In this document: positions 26,221 to 36,060 of the stretch, one piece after another
Numbering within the stretch: position 1 is the first letter of the stretch
Layout: every line of letters begins with the position of its first letter
Made by a program: the position numbers and the translations under genes
Assembly: GCA_025360125.1 (NCBI GenBank)
Contig: JANYCU010000035.1
Coordinates: 79,547 to 143,546 of the forward strand
Length of the DNA: 64,000 bases
DNA from: Armatimonadota bacterium
Lineage (GTDB): Bacteria; Armatimonadota; Fimbriimonadia; Fimbriimonadales; Fimbriimonadaceae
Reading direction: 5' to 3'
Notes under the pieces: model-generated
What the model saw: only the letters and a program-made list of their open reading frames with translations
Told to the model about the DNA's origin: nothing
Databases searched by the model: none

Positions 26221-26511
26221 TTTTGACCTTCCATTGTCTATCGACCCGTCGCTCTTGCCTTTTGGACTCGGGCTCCTATCTGAAACCATTCCGTGGCTTC
26301 GAGACTAGGTAATCGGATCGATGAACCTCGTTCAATTACCTGTTTCCACGCCAGGTAGAAATACCATCCTAGTAAAAATACCGGGATTCGAAAAACCCTG
26401 ACATTTATACTTGGGGGAAGTTGCTGGCATAGGCTCAGGCTTCTCCTTACCCAAAGTCTAGTTGCCTTGGACTTTCCCTCTTCTTTCGCTTCCCTCGCCA
26501 TCCCCCTGAGA
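26221..26511. other. divergent intergenic region between flagellin and the asparaginase-family gene
   Basis: No ORF is convincing here. On the minus strand a TATAAA hexamer (26403-26408) lies about 180 bases before the flagellin ATG and could be its -10. A TGAAC-GAG-GTTCA inverted repeat near 26320-26333 could be an operator. Neither has independent support. Confidence 0.3.
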
Positions 26512-26517
26512 TACACT
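26512..26517 (+). promoter_or_regulatory. -10 box, leaderless type
   Basis: TACACT, 7 bases from the GTG start at 26525, with no Shine-Dalgarno between. Confidence 0.45.
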
Positions 26518-26524
26518 AGAATTC

Positions 26525-27412
26525 GTGACCACCCTCCTCGTGACCTGGAAAGAGCCAGGTCAAGTCGGCATTGAAGCCGCATGGAATGCCCGAAAGAACG
26601 GCGCTGATCTCGTCACCATGATCGAAAAAGGCCTCGCGGCCTGCGAAATGGACCCCAGCCTGATGGCCATTGGCCTTGGCTCTCTTCCCAACTCCGACGG
26701 AGATCTCGAACTAGACGCTGCGATCATGGATGGCCGAGACCTCAATTGTGGAGCTGTGTGCTCGGTTCGAGGAATTGCCCCAGTTATCTCTGTTGCCCGC
26801 ATGGTGATGGAGAAAACCCCGCACGTTATGCTAGCAGGAGATCAGGCCCGGAGGTTCGCGATTGAGAACGGCGTCGTTCCGATCAACCTCATGACTCCTG
26901 AATGCATTGCCAAATACGATGAATGGAAGCGAGGCGAGGATGAAAAATTCTTTGTTCACACCATGAATGAATCGCACGACACGGTTACCATGGTCGGGCT
27001 CGAAACTGGGCCAGACGGCAAACCTCACCTGGTCGCAGCATCCGCGACGAGCGGCCTTGCTTGGAAAATGCCCGGCCGAGTCGGAGACTCACCAATTGTT
27101 GGGGCGGGCATCTATGCCGACGATGAAATCGGGGCTGCCGGAGCAACGGGTCTTGGCGAAGAACTGTGGAAAGCGTGCGCATCTTATCGATCTGTGCGGA
27201 ACATGGAGGCGGGAATGACCGCCCAAGAAGCATGCGAAGAAACAGTTCGCCATATGATGCGTCGCCAAACTAACTCAACCGACCTCCCATGCGTTGTCAT
27301 GGCTCTTCGAAAGGACGGGGATATCGGTGCCGCAACCACAAAAGGCGAATTTCCTTTTTGGATTTGCCGAGATGGTGATATAGAATTCAGAGAACATCTT
27401 GCTCTGACATAA
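26525..27412 (+). CDS. glycosylasparaginase / isoaspartyl peptidase family Ntn-hydrolase
   Basis: A 295-residue T2-family threonine hydrolase. The conserved HDTVTMVGL segment holds the Thr that becomes the new N-terminus and nucleophile after self-cleavage; the usual G-T-I-G-M-V reads T-V-T-M-V here. Downstream SATSGLAWKMPGRVGDSPIVGAGIYADDEIGAAGATGLGE matches the substrate-binding block of N4-(beta-N-acetylglucosaminyl)-L-asparaginases. There is no signal peptide, so it is probably cytosolic. It likely hydrolyses glycoasparagine or beta-aspartyl peptides. selB starts one base after its stop, so the two are co-transcribed although functionally unrelated. Confidence 0.9.
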   Translation: MTTLLVTWKEPGQVGIEAAWNARKNGADLVTMIEKGLAACEMDPSLMAIGLGSLPNSDGDLELDAAIMDGRDLNCGAVCSVRGIAPVISVARMVMEKTPHVMLAGDQARRFAIENGVVPINLMTPECIAKYDEWKRGEDEKFFVHTMNESHDTVTMVGLETGPDGKPHLVAASATSGLAWKMPGRVGDSPIVGAGIYADDEIGAAGATGLGEELWKACASYRSVRNMEAGMTAQEACEETVRHMMRRQTNSTDLPCVVMALRKDGDIGAATTKGEFPFWICRDGDIEFREHLALT

Positions 27413-27413
27413 A

Positions 27414-29258
27414 ATGGCCATACTCATCGGAACTGCAGGACACGTCGATCACGGAAAGACTTCGCTGATTCGCGCTCTAACGGGAGTCGATACTGATCGC
27501 CTACCTGAAGAAAAGAAACGAGGCATGACAATTGATGTTGGATATGCTTTCGTCTCCTTACCAAAATCAGGTCGGGTTTCTATCGTCGATGTTCCTGGTC
27601 ACGAGCGATTCTTAACCAACATGCTTGTTGGAGCTATGGGTGTTGACGTCGCAATCCTCTGTATTGCAAGCGACGAGGGCGTCAAACCCCAAACCGTCGA
27701 GCACCTCGAAATTCTCGAAATGCTGCCCACGAGTACTCTCATTGTCGCGCTCACGAAGTCCGATTTGGTCGATGCCGAACTCCTTGAATTGCAAAAGCAA
27801 GAAGTTGAAACTTGGCTCGGGAAAAGCCGATTTCGCAAATCGCTCGTTATACCTGTCTCGGCAGAAACCGGAGCAGGGATGTCAGACCTAATTGTGGCAC
27901 TCGATAATACGGTTCAAGAATTTGTGCCTCCACCCGACCCCAATCCACTCTGGTATATGCCAATTGATCGGGCATTTGTCCTGCAGGGTCTTGGGTCAGT
28001 CGTGACTGGCTACATTGCTCGTGGTAGTGTAAGCGCTCCAACCGATGCAGTTCTCATGCCCGGCAACAAAAGAGTCCGGATCCGAACGATTCAAGTTCAT
28101 GATTCGGCTGTTGAGTCAAGCGAGCGCGGGAACCGTACCGCGTTTAATATCACAGGAATCGATGCTGAAGAAGTTCGTCGAGGAATGATTATTGGAGCCG
28201 CAAATGCAGTGGTGGAAACCAACATCGTCGATCTCAAGATCAATTGGATCGTTGAACCTAATCATGGAATGGAAGTCCGCATCGCGATCGGCTCTGAAGA
28301 CGCATTCGGCAAGCTCTTCTTGAACGATACCGATACTTCAATGGCCCAAGTTCGATTCACCAACAGTTGTGCCGCGACCAAGGGACAACCCGTCATCGTC
28401 CGACGACACAGTCCGGCAACGCTTCTCGGAGGCGGCACCGTCATTACTCCAAGTGCTCAAATTCGCCGAAAAAGCGATACGATTCGTTATGTTGATCTAA
28501 CTAACGTCGAGGAAGGCATCATTGCGGCCATTCACGAAGATCCTAACGGAGTCGCAACTCAAGAAATTTGTCGTCTCATGGGTGTCAGCCAACAACAGCT
28601 TGGCGACCATTTTGAACGACTCATCAAAGAGCGCAGGATCATGGGCTTCGCTGGAATTTGGTATCAGCCTCAAGTGTTTTTGGCGCAGGCGAACATATTC
28701 CTGACTGCGCTGAGCGATCTGCACGATGAGTATCCGATGCTATTAGCCCATTCCCGTGAGCAAGTTTTAGTGCGAACAGGTCAAAGATGGTCAGGCAAGC
28801 CACTCGAGCGAATCCTCGCCAAACTCGCCGAACTCGGCAAGATTGATGTGATCGGCACTCGAGTCAAACGTAAAGAATTCAAAATAACCCTGAACCCGAA
28901 ACAAGAATCCTTCTTGCAGCGAGTCGAAGCAGAACTCAACAAGACGCTTATCAACGTCCCGTACGCAAGCGACCTTGCGTCCGACCTCTCCGTACCAGTT
29001 CAGGCCATTGACGAAATTTTGATCATGGCTACGAACGCGGGGCGAATCATCAAAGTCCTCGACAGCCTTTACTACACATTCGATCAACTCGAACGCATTA
29101 AAGACAATTTGCGCAATGTCTTTGGGTCAAGGCCATTTATGGCTTCCGAGGCCAAAGATGCACTAGTGACATCTCGAAAGTTCATCATCCCAGTTCTGGA
29201 ATACCTGGACACAACGGGATTCACGTCCCGCATTGATGATCGCAGAGTGATTAACTAA
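27414..29258 (+). CDS. selB: selenocysteine-specific translation elongation factor
   Basis: This 614-residue SelB has the EF-Tu-like GTPase domain at 1-170 (GHVDHGKTSLIRALTGVDTDRLPEEKKRGMTIDVGYA, DVPGHERFLTNM, ALTKSDLVD), two beta-barrel domains (VLQGLGSVVTGYIARG), and C-terminal winged-helix domains (from about 370) that in known SelB bind the SECIS hairpin. It carries selenocysteyl-tRNA to in-frame UGA codons, so the genome should encode selenoproteins. The ATG follows the previous stop by one base without a ribosome binding site, implying coupling. selA, selC and selD are not in the window, and I saw no convincing UGA-containing selenoprotein. Confidence 0.95.
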   Translation: MAILIGTAGHVDHGKTSLIRALTGVDTDRLPEEKKRGMTIDVGYAFVSLPKSGRVSIVDVPGHERFLTNMLVGAMGVDVAILCIASDEGVKPQTVEHLEILEMLPTSTLIVALTKSDLVDAELLELQKQEVETWLGKSRFRKSLVIPVSAETGAGMSDLIVALDNTVQEFVPPPDPNPLWYMPIDRAFVLQGLGSVVTGYIARGSVSAPTDAVLMPGNKRVRIRTIQVHDSAVESSERGNRTAFNITGIDAEEVRRGMIIGAANAVVETNIVDLKINWIVEPNHGMEVRIAIGSEDAFGKLFLNDTDTSMAQVRFTNSCAATKGQPVIVRRHSPATLLGGGTVITPSAQIRRKSDTIRYVDLTNVEEGIIAAIHEDPNGVATQEICRLMGVSQQQLGDHFERLIKERRIMGFAGIWYQPQVFLAQANIFLTALSDLHDEYPMLLAHSREQVLVRTGQRWSGKPLERILAKLAELGKIDVIGTRVKRKEFKITLNPKQESFLQRVEAELNKTLINVPYASDLASDLSVPVQAIDEILIMATNAGRIIKVLDSLYYTFDQLERIKDNLRNVFGSRPFMASEAKDALVTSRKFIIPVLEYLDTTGFTSRIDDRRVIN

Positions 29259-29836
29259 ACCCGAATTCGCTCGTTTCGAATCACGCCGACGCCGACTGGA
29301 CCAACTTCCTGCGTCGTCAGTTCACTTCGACTCGCCTTGACGTGACCAGAAACTTTGTCGATCGTCGCTTCCAACTTCGAAAGCACATCGAGCGCGTACT
29401 GATCAGCGCCCCGCCGGGTTTGGGCGGCTTCCCGCTCAGCCGAGTTTCGAATCTCTTCGGCTTGGGCCTTGCTCAATTTCAAAACTTCGCTTTGGGCAAT
29501 CAGATGCTCTTGCTGCTCCTTGGCAGTTGCGATGATCGAGAGAGCGTGCTCTTCTGCCTGCTGCAACAATCGCTTGCCTTCTTCTTGAGCCTTCTGGAGA
29601 GCTATTTCTGCGTCGACGCTGGATTGCTCTTTGATCTTCTCAGATTCTTTAATATTGAAAGAAGCGTTTTTCAGTTCTGATGGCAAAGAATTCTTGATCT
29701 TTGTAAGAACCAATCCGATCTCTTGCTTGTCAAGACCATAGGAGAACCGACCGATCAAAGTTCGGGGATCTTCAATTGCAAGGAGCTGCAACTCCTCAAG
29801 TAAAGCAAAGACATCTTCCATAGGCGTACCAGACAT
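29255..29836 (-). CDS. coiled-coil protein, DivIVA/ATP synthase b-like
   Basis: From the ATG at 29834-29836 (MSGTPMEDVFALLEELQLL) this is 193 residues; the frame is open 24 codons further. Residues about 70-165 form a long charged coiled coil (QKAQEEGKRLLQQAEEHALSIIATAKEQQEH, REAAQTRRGADQYALDVLSKLE) like DivIVA C-terminal and ATP-synthase b/b' coiled coils. The N-terminal 60 residues differ from canonical DivIVA. It is probably a cytoplasmic scaffold, perhaps in division or cell shape, but that is a guess from fold. Its end overlaps the selB stop on the other strand by 4 bases. Confidence 0.7.
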   Translation of the reverse strand: MSGTPMEDVFALLEELQLLAIEDPRTLIGRFSYGLDKQEIGLVLTKIKNSLPSELKNASFNIKESEKIKEQSSVDAEIALQKAQEEGKRLLQQAEEHALSIIATAKEQQEHLIAQSEVLKLSKAQAEEIRNSAEREAAQTRRGADQYALDVLSKLEATIDKVSGHVKASRSELTTQEVGPVGVGVIRNERIRV

Positions 29837-29860
29837 TTTACACATTCTGCGAAAAATCGG

Positions 29861-29875
29861 TTCCACATTGTGGAA
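29861..29875. promoter_or_regulatory. 15-bp palindrome between divergent genes
   Basis: TTCCACATTGTGGAA is a perfect 7+1+7 palindrome between the divergent coiled-coil and VOC genes, 25 bases from one start and 56 from the other. It could be an operator for both. With flanking bases the minus strand reads TTTTCCACA, which also fits a relaxed DnaA box. Confidence 0.4.
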
Positions 29876-29892
29876 AACAAGCAAAACATCTC

Positions 29893-29921
29893 TTGAACAA
29901 GTAGACATATTTCTGTATAAT
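29893..29921 (+). promoter_or_regulatory. sigma-70-type promoter of the VOC gene
   Basis: TTGAAC (29893-29898), 17-base spacer, TATAAT (29916-29921); the ATG is 9 bases further. One of the best promoter matches in the window. Confidence 0.75.
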
Positions 29922-29930
29922 GGTTTTCCT

Positions 29931-30308
29931 ATGAAACTGAAATGGGACTACATCGGCGTTGTCTCCGCCGACATCGCTCGATCGGTCGACTTCTATCGCT
30001 TGTTGGGGATACCGCTGCCCGACGCCGTCGACGACCATGTCGAAGTCGAACTTGAAAATGGGATGCGATTCGCCCTCGATTCTTTGGATCTGATGAAAAG
30101 CCTCGGCCATTGGGAAGAGCCTGCTGGTCACCGAATGGGAATGGCGTTTAACGCGGGATCACCTGGCGGGGTCAATGAGGCATTTCAAGCCATAGTGGAT
30201 GCAGGCTTCGAAAGCATGACTGAACCATTCGACGCATTCTGGGGCCAACGGTATGCCCAAGTCAAAGATCCGGACGGTAATCCGGTGGACATCTACGCGG
30301 CACTGTAG
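29931..30308 (+). CDS. VOC (glyoxalase/bleomycin resistance) superfamily protein
   Basis: A 125-residue single VOC domain with two beta-alpha-beta-beta-beta modules: WDYIGVVSADIARSVDFYRLLGIPLP opens the first, and RYAQVKDPDGNPVDIYAAL closes the second with the usual D-P-D-G-N-x-x-x-(I/L) ending. The metal ligands of glyoxalase I are not all evident, so this may be an isomerase, dioxygenase-like or antibiotic-binding member. The start is fixed by a TTGAAC/TATAAT promoter 9 bases upstream. It is a single-gene unit diverging from the coiled-coil gene. Confidence 0.85.
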   Translation: MKLKWDYIGVVSADIARSVDFYRLLGIPLPDAVDDHVEVELENGMRFALDSLDLMKSLGHWEEPAGHRMGMAFNAGSPGGVNEAFQAIVDAGFESMTEPFDAFWGQRYAQVKDPDGNPVDIYAAL

Positions 30309-30320
30309 AAGGAACAAAGT

Positions 30321-30517
30321 TCCCTAGCAGCTTGATTGAGTGACTCTGCCCTGAGGGGCAATTCAAGTTAGCCCAGTGCGAAGCGCTGGGTAATAGTGTC
30401 ATTTCTTTGCGAGCTGAAGGTTCGCTTTAATCCAGAGGGGCAAAGCTACTCCCTACGGATCGATTGGATTTTCATTCTTTCTTGCTAACAGCTGAAGGCT
30501 TCCCTGCTAACAGCTAA
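30321..30517. repeat. intergenic palindromic repeats
   Basis: Non-coding stretch downstream of both flanking genes. CCCAGTGC-GAA-GCGCTGGG (30372-30390) forms an 8-bp hairpin with one T-G pair, and two GCTAACAGCT words near 30485-30518 flank GAAGGCTTCCCT. A similar double GCTAGCAGCT occurs at 14905-14930, so these may belong to a dispersed repeat family. Confidence 0.45.
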
Positions 30518-31234
30518 CTATCGCGTCAGTCCAACATTCGTATTCGGAGCTTGCTCAGTAGAAACCGGAGCGACTGGCGTACCTAGCGGCTTGTGCATAA
30601 AGAAGCCCGCAAGTGCGACCCAACCCATCAACGTGACGGCAATGAACACAACCCCCGAAATCTTCTGGATCCGTTGCTGAGCCGCTTCGGTGACCGTGAT
30701 GCCCCAGCGGATGCAGAAATTCCAAAGTCCGTAGCCAAGGTGGTACGAAGCAGAAAGAATTCCAACCATATAAATCAACAGCAGCAGCGGATTGTGTAGC
30801 TTTGCCGCCCAAGCATCGTACTTAATGATCTCGGCGTTACCGGACGCATATTTCAAGACCGTCGTTGATATGACGTGGTAAATCAAGAAGAAGAAAATTG
30901 CCACGCCACTCGCGCGCTGGAGGAAAAACATCCGGTTCTCCGACCACTTGTATTTGGTCGTGAAGTAGTTATTTTTTGCTCGATTAATGATGAGGAGTCC
31001 ATAAGCGGCATGAAAAGCCAACGGAACCCAAATCATCGCAATCTCCATCGCCAGCAAGAAGTGCTTGGGCATTCCCTCAAAGAACTCAATGACCGAGTTA
31101 AATTTCTCTGGGCTGGCAATCGAGAAAGTATTGAGTGCCAAATGCTGCACCATATAGTAGCCAACTGGCAAAACACCCGTTATCGAGTGAATGCGGTGCA
31201 TTACATAGTCTTCACGAGAGATCGTCAGTGCCAT
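30518..31234 (-). CDS. sdhC: succinate dehydrogenase cytochrome b subunit (b558 family)
   Basis: This 238-residue protein has five membrane helices and the b558-family layout found in Bacillus-type and Bacteroidetes-type succinate dehydrogenases. His residues in HRIHSITGVLPVGYYMVQHLALN, AFHAAYGLL, LIYHVIS and SYHLGYGLWNFCIRWGIT are the candidate ligands of two haems. It anchors SdhA and SdhB and passes electrons to quinone. In most genomes sdhC directly precedes sdhA and sdhB; here it is followed only by repeats and a convergent gene, so those subunits must be encoded elsewhere. The C-terminus is a short Pro/Thr-rich tail. Confidence 0.9.
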   Translation of the reverse strand: MALTISREDYVMHRIHSITGVLPVGYYMVQHLALNTFSIASPEKFNSVIEFFEGMPKHFLLAMEIAMIWVPLAFHAAYGLLIINRAKNNYFTTKYKWSENRMFFLQRASGVAIFFFLIYHVISTTVLKYASGNAEIIKYDAWAAKLHNPLLLLIYMVGILSASYHLGYGLWNFCIRWGITVTEAAQQRIQKISGVVFIAVTLMGWVALAGFFMHKPLGTPVAPVSTEQAPNTNVGLTR

Positions 31235-31264
31235 TTCTTACCGCGAAGGTTACCCGTCTAGCGG

Positions 31265-31270
31265 TAATCT
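31265..31270 (+). promoter_or_regulatory. -10 box of enolase, leaderless type
   Basis: TAATCT, 7 bases from the ATG at 31278. Confidence 0.4.
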
Positions 31271-31274
31271 TTAG

Positions 31275-32567
<1,293 letters not shown>

Positions 32568-32583
32568 TCCCCTATTCGTAGGG

Positions 32584-32609
32584 CCAGGGACAGTTAATCT
32601 TTTCCCTGG
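32584..32609. terminator. hairpin at the convergent ends of eno and the next gene
   Basis: CCAGGGA / TCCCTGG stem with a 12-base loop. It overlaps the last codons of the minus-strand gene and follows the eno stop by 16 bases. The loop is large and T-tracts are short. Confidence 0.5.
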
Positions 32610-33625
32610 TCGGCGTACATGAAGTAGCTCTTTCCTGGGCCTGTCGCCTTCAAATAAATATCCATTCCTGGCTTCGTGAGTCTGGCGTTGATGTCACCGA
32701 CCGAGATGATCCCGGCGAACGGAAGTAGCGCGGTATTGTCTTGTGCGTTCGGCACCGGAATCAGAACCGAATTCGTGCCAGCCAACTGGCTCTGCGCGTC
32801 GAAGATCCGCTTAATCGGCAGAAAAACATCTGGGTAATTCGTTCGCTGCTCGGGTGCGACAGGGATGAATGGTCCGGCAATCCCGGTCATCGAGAACGGA
32901 ATCTGATTCACCGAACCATGGCAATCCATGATTCGGCCGTCGACATACTCGTGCGGATCGCCCGATACTCCCCGAATCGGCTTTGTCTTCGCATCATCCT
33001 TTCGCTCTCCCCAATGCTGGAGTCCGCGGTTGCCCAGAAGCTGCGTCGCGTCGCCGATCCATGTCGGAATGATTGGCTGGCCTCTCATCGTGAGCAATTC
33101 GAAATGTCCAGCTGCGTAAGCTCGTGATTCGGTCAATGCGTTAAGGGCGGTAAAGTACCCTGGCCCGCTATCCGATCCTCCATCAAGTGCCATCATGACT
33201 CCGGTCACGACGCTATCTCGCATCTTGAACATCAACATGGCCCGAATTGGCTTCCATGGCGCCCATCCACTTCCGATTCCGGTGCTGCGTACAATCGACA
33301 CACCGTCGCCGCCACTGACCGTGAACGGCATCACAAACTTACATTCCCCAATTTGAGCCAACATCCGCTGGGCTCCAGTGATATCAGGCTCCGTAACCGG
33401 AATCATTTTCCGACCGGTCAACTGCTCAACGTCGGCGGACTTCTCTCCGACCATGCCCGGCAAAGCCGAGACTAGCGAGTCGAAATTTACAGACCCGTCC
33501 GCCATCATCTTTGGCGGGTTGTGCTTGATGTTTGACCGAGTCGTGTTGATCGACGCTGACTGAGCGCATGCCAAGCCAGCTACTGCAAAGGCACCTAGCG
33601 AAAGAAGAGTAAGTTTTGTTTTCAT
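32594..33625 (-). CDS. exported protein of unknown function
   Basis: Taking the ATG at 33623-33625 gives 343 residues with a clear signal peptide (MKTKLTLLSLGAFAVAGLACAQS); the longer frame adds 19 residues without family support. The mature protein has repeated Gly/Asp-containing turns (SGGDGVSIVRSTGIGSGWAPWKP, ALDGGSDSGPGYF) suggesting a beta-rich fold. I recognise no family. It appears monocistronic. GGGGAAAACGGG before the ATG may contain its ribosome binding site. Confidence 0.65.
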   Translation of the reverse strand: MKTKLTLLSLGAFAVAGLACAQSASINTTRSNIKHNPPKMMADGSVNFDSLVSALPGMVGEKSADVEQLTGRKMIPVTEPDITGAQRMLAQIGECKFVMPFTVSGGDGVSIVRSTGIGSGWAPWKPIRAMLMFKMRDSVVTGVMMALDGGSDSGPGYFTALNALTESRAYAAGHFELLTMRGQPIIPTWIGDATQLLGNRGLQHWGERKDDAKTKPIRGVSGDPHEYVDGRIMDCHGSVNQIPFSMTGIAGPFIPVAPEQRTNYPDVFLPIKRIFDAQSQLAGTNSVLIPVPNAQDNTALLPFAGIISVGDINARLTKPGMDIYLKATGPGKSYFMYADQGKD

Positions 33626-33720
33626 CCCGTTTTCCCCACAATGGCAAATTTCCACAGTTCTTCCTGTGACTGATGGAACCAACCAAAGGTTCGTCGCCTA
33701 GACCATAGGTCCCTTCAACA

Positions 33721-34221
33721 TCAATTCTGAACGTTGCTTTGATTCTTTGGCGTCAACAAGGCCTGCCACATCTTCTCTTTCTCGGTGCCACCGTACCCGG
33801 TTACCGTCGCCATTCGAATCAAGCCAAAAACGAAGAACACCGCCACAAAACCAATAAAAAATTGATTCATCAGCTTCGAATCAATCATGAATCGCTGGCC
33901 CTTGAAATTTCCGTACAGGCTAGCTAAGCCCAAAAACGTAAAGCCTAAGTACATCGGCACGCCAAGTGGGTGACTATGAAAGGCCGCGCCGATGTGGCCA
34001 TGCAAAAAGTTCGTCCACGAAGTAGTGAGTCCGCAACCGGGGCAAGGTCGGTGAAAAAGTAAAACGCTCGGACAAGGTGGCAAACCAAGCTGCTGGTGCG
34101 TTCCGTGACCAACGCCGTCGGGATGCAAATACAACCCAATCGCCGTACAAACCGCCCAAGCCGCCGTCCACATTAGCTGGGCGCGGACTACTAACGGACG
34201 GGCGGGTTCAAAGAGTTGCAC
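33721..34221 (-). CDS. DUF2752 family membrane protein
   Basis: Starting at the GTG 4 bases after the truB stop gives 166 residues; the frame runs upstream inside truB, so the exact start is uncertain. It contains CPSVLLFHRPCPGCGLTTSW, the P-C-P-x-C-G-x-T/S motif of DUF2752, preceded by one membrane segment and followed by two more (YLGFTFLGLASLY, FFIGFVAVFFVFGLIRMAT). The family's function is unknown. The truB-DUF2752 overlap suggests co-transcription. Confidence 0.75.
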   Translation of the reverse strand: MQLFEPARPLVVRAQLMWTAAWAVCTAIGLYLHPDGVGHGTHQQLGLPPCPSVLLFHRPCPGCGLTTSWTNFLHGHIGAAFHSHPLGVPMYLGFTFLGLASLYGNFKGQRFMIDSKLMNQFFIGFVAVFFVFGLIRMATVTGYGGTEKEKMWQALLTPKNQSNVQN

Positions 34222-34225
34222 AGTT

Positions 34226-35098
34226 CTATATTGCCCCACTAAGGGCTTCAGTAGGAATAACGCATTCTGGTTGTAACACGTTGCCAAGAACTGACGCAAC
34301 CGAAATAATTTCCCCGCTTGGGTCAGCCAAAGCCACAAACTCATCGGTCGCGTCGATAAGGTTCGCCACCGCACCACCATTCCGAACTCGCATCGTCTCG
34401 TGGTCCGAAAGCAATCGGATCTGCATCGGGAGAAGAGCCTTCTTGAGCGGAATCAAATCTGCTTCACTCACCTCGTCGATTGACTTTGCATTTTCAATCG
34501 AAAACGCCCCGATTCGCGTTCGAACGAGCGACTGCAAGAACGCCCCACACCCGATTCGTTCGCCCAATTCATGGGCAATGGTTCGTACGTATGTCCCGCC
34601 TGAACATTCAATTTCTAATTCAACGGTTGCCTCGCCCATGGCCAAAACGTCCATTCGCTCAACATGAATCGTCCGGGACTTTCGCTCAATTTCGATGCCT
34701 TGGCGGGCCAGCTTGTACAGCGGTTGACCCTGCACTTTCACTGCGCTATACATCGGCGGGATCTGTTCAATCATTCCCAGCATGGACGGAATCACATCTT
34801 CCAACTGATTCACCAGGTCATGCGGGATCGGTGCCTCACTGGTAATTTCCCCTTCTGAGTCATAGCTGTCGGTCGTAACCCCAAACCGAACGACGGCGCG
34901 ATACACCTTTGGTTCTAGAGGCAAATACTGTAAGAATCGAGTCGCGGGTCCAACCGCGACCACTAGAAGGCCCGTTGCCATTGGGTCAAGTGTCCCCGCA
35001 TGGCCAATCCGCTTGGTGTTAAACTTCCGCCGCAGCTTGCCCACAACATCGTGAGACGTAAATTCGAGCGGTTTATCGATCAGGACGATGCCAAACAT
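34226..35098 (-). CDS. truB: tRNA pseudouridine(55) synthase
   Basis: A 290-residue TruB. FGIVLIDKPLEFTSHDVVGKLRR opens it, followed by RIGHAGTLDPMATGLLVVAVG with the catalytic Asp; SYDSEGEI, QIPPMYSAVKVQGQPLYKLAR and CSGGTYVRTIAHELGE are further family blocks. It makes pseudouridine 55 in the T arm of tRNAs. Its start overlaps the end of nrnA by 19 bases, and a GAGGGGATG sequence inside nrnA can act as ribosome binding site. Confidence 0.97.
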   Translation of the reverse strand: MFGIVLIDKPLEFTSHDVVGKLRRKFNTKRIGHAGTLDPMATGLLVVAVGPATRFLQYLPLEPKVYRAVVRFGVTTDSYDSEGEITSEAPIPHDLVNQLEDVIPSMLGMIEQIPPMYSAVKVQGQPLYKLARQGIEIERKSRTIHVERMDVLAMGEATVELEIECSGGTYVRTIAHELGERIGCGAFLQSLVRTRIGAFSIENAKSIDEVSEADLIPLKKALLPMQIRLLSDHETMRVRNGGAVANLIDATDEFVALADPSGEIISVASVLGNVLQPECVIPTEALSGAI

Positions 35099-36060
35099 TT
35101 GCGCATCCCCTCGACCAATTGGTGTTCCGCGTCGGCCAAGCTTCCTTCAAAATTGCATCCGGCTGCGTTTTTATGTCCGCCGCCGCCAAATTCCCTCGCC
35201 ACTTCGGCCACATCAAACCCGCGACGACTACGAAGCGAACATCGAATCTTGCCGGGCTTCGCTTCTCGCAGCAACGCGGCAATCTGCACCGTCTCGATGC
35301 TTAAAAGCTCGTTCACAAACCCCTCGGTGTCTTCGTCGGTGGCGTGCGCCCACTCAAAGTCCCGATGACTCAGCACGCCCCAAGCCAGCCGGTCATCCAT
35401 ATCGAGCTTCATCGTCTCAAGGGCATGGCCGAGTAGGCGAGCAGACGAAAGTTGGCGATTTTGGAAGATCTCCTCGGAAACTAACTCCAGATTCGCCCCT
35501 TTTTCGAGCAAAACCGCTGCGGCTGATAAGGCGCTTGACGAAGTGTTTCGGAATCGAAATGATCCGGTATCGGTGGCAATACCTGTATATAAGCAGGTCG
35601 CCATGTCGGCGCTAATTTCTGCGTCGAGAGCCTCAAAAATTCGAGTCAAGATCAGGGCCGTTGCCGCCGCGCCAATTTCAATAATGCGCACGTCGCCCGG
35701 TGCCTCGTGGGGAACGTGGTGGTCGATTACCATTAACCGTTTGATGTTTTCAAAGTAGGGTGCGGTAGTGCCAAGTCGGTCAAATGACTCCAAATCAACA
35801 ATAATCCCCAAATCGTGGTCCGCCGTTTCAGGCACCTGCCGAATTCGGTCGACGGTCGGTAGAAATCTCAAGTTCTTTGGTGCCGAGTGGTGGCACAAGA
35901 CTTCGACTTTCTTGCCGATTGACTCAAGGTACAGAGCCAACCCAAGTGCAGAGCCCAAAGCATCGCCGTCTGGGTTCAAATGCGTGCCGATTAAGATTTT
36001 CGATGCTTTTCCAATCTCGGCTTGGAACGCCTCTAATAGTGTGGTGTCAATCGTCATCAC
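35080..36060 (-). CDS. nrnA: DHH-family bifunctional oligoribonuclease / PAP phosphatase
   Basis: A 326-residue DHH/DHHA1 phosphoesterase. Metal-binding motifs are GTHLNPDGDALGSALGL, IIVDLESFDRLG and the DHH-type VIDHHVPHE; the DHHA1 substrate domain ends with the family GGGGHKNAAGC block. It degrades nanoRNAs and pAp. The nrnA-truB order is common next to rbfA in bacteria. The doubled ATG (MMTIDTTLL) follows a CGGGAGCG ribosome binding site. Confidence 0.93.
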   Translation of the reverse strand: MMTIDTTLLEAFQAEIGKASKILIGTHLNPDGDALGSALGLALYLESIGKKVEVLCHHSAPKNLRFLPTVDRIRQVPETADHDLGIIVDLESFDRLGTTAPYFENIKRLMVIDHHVPHEAPGDVRIIEIGAAATALILTRIFEALDAEISADMATCLYTGIATDTGSFRFRNTSSSALSAAAVLLEKGANLELVSEEIFQNRQLSSARLLGHALETMKLDMDDRLAWGVLSHRDFEWAHATDEDTEGFVNELLSIETVQIAALLREAKPGKIRCSLRSRRGFDVAEVAREFGGGGHKNAAGCNFEGSLADAEHQLVEGMRKCLASS

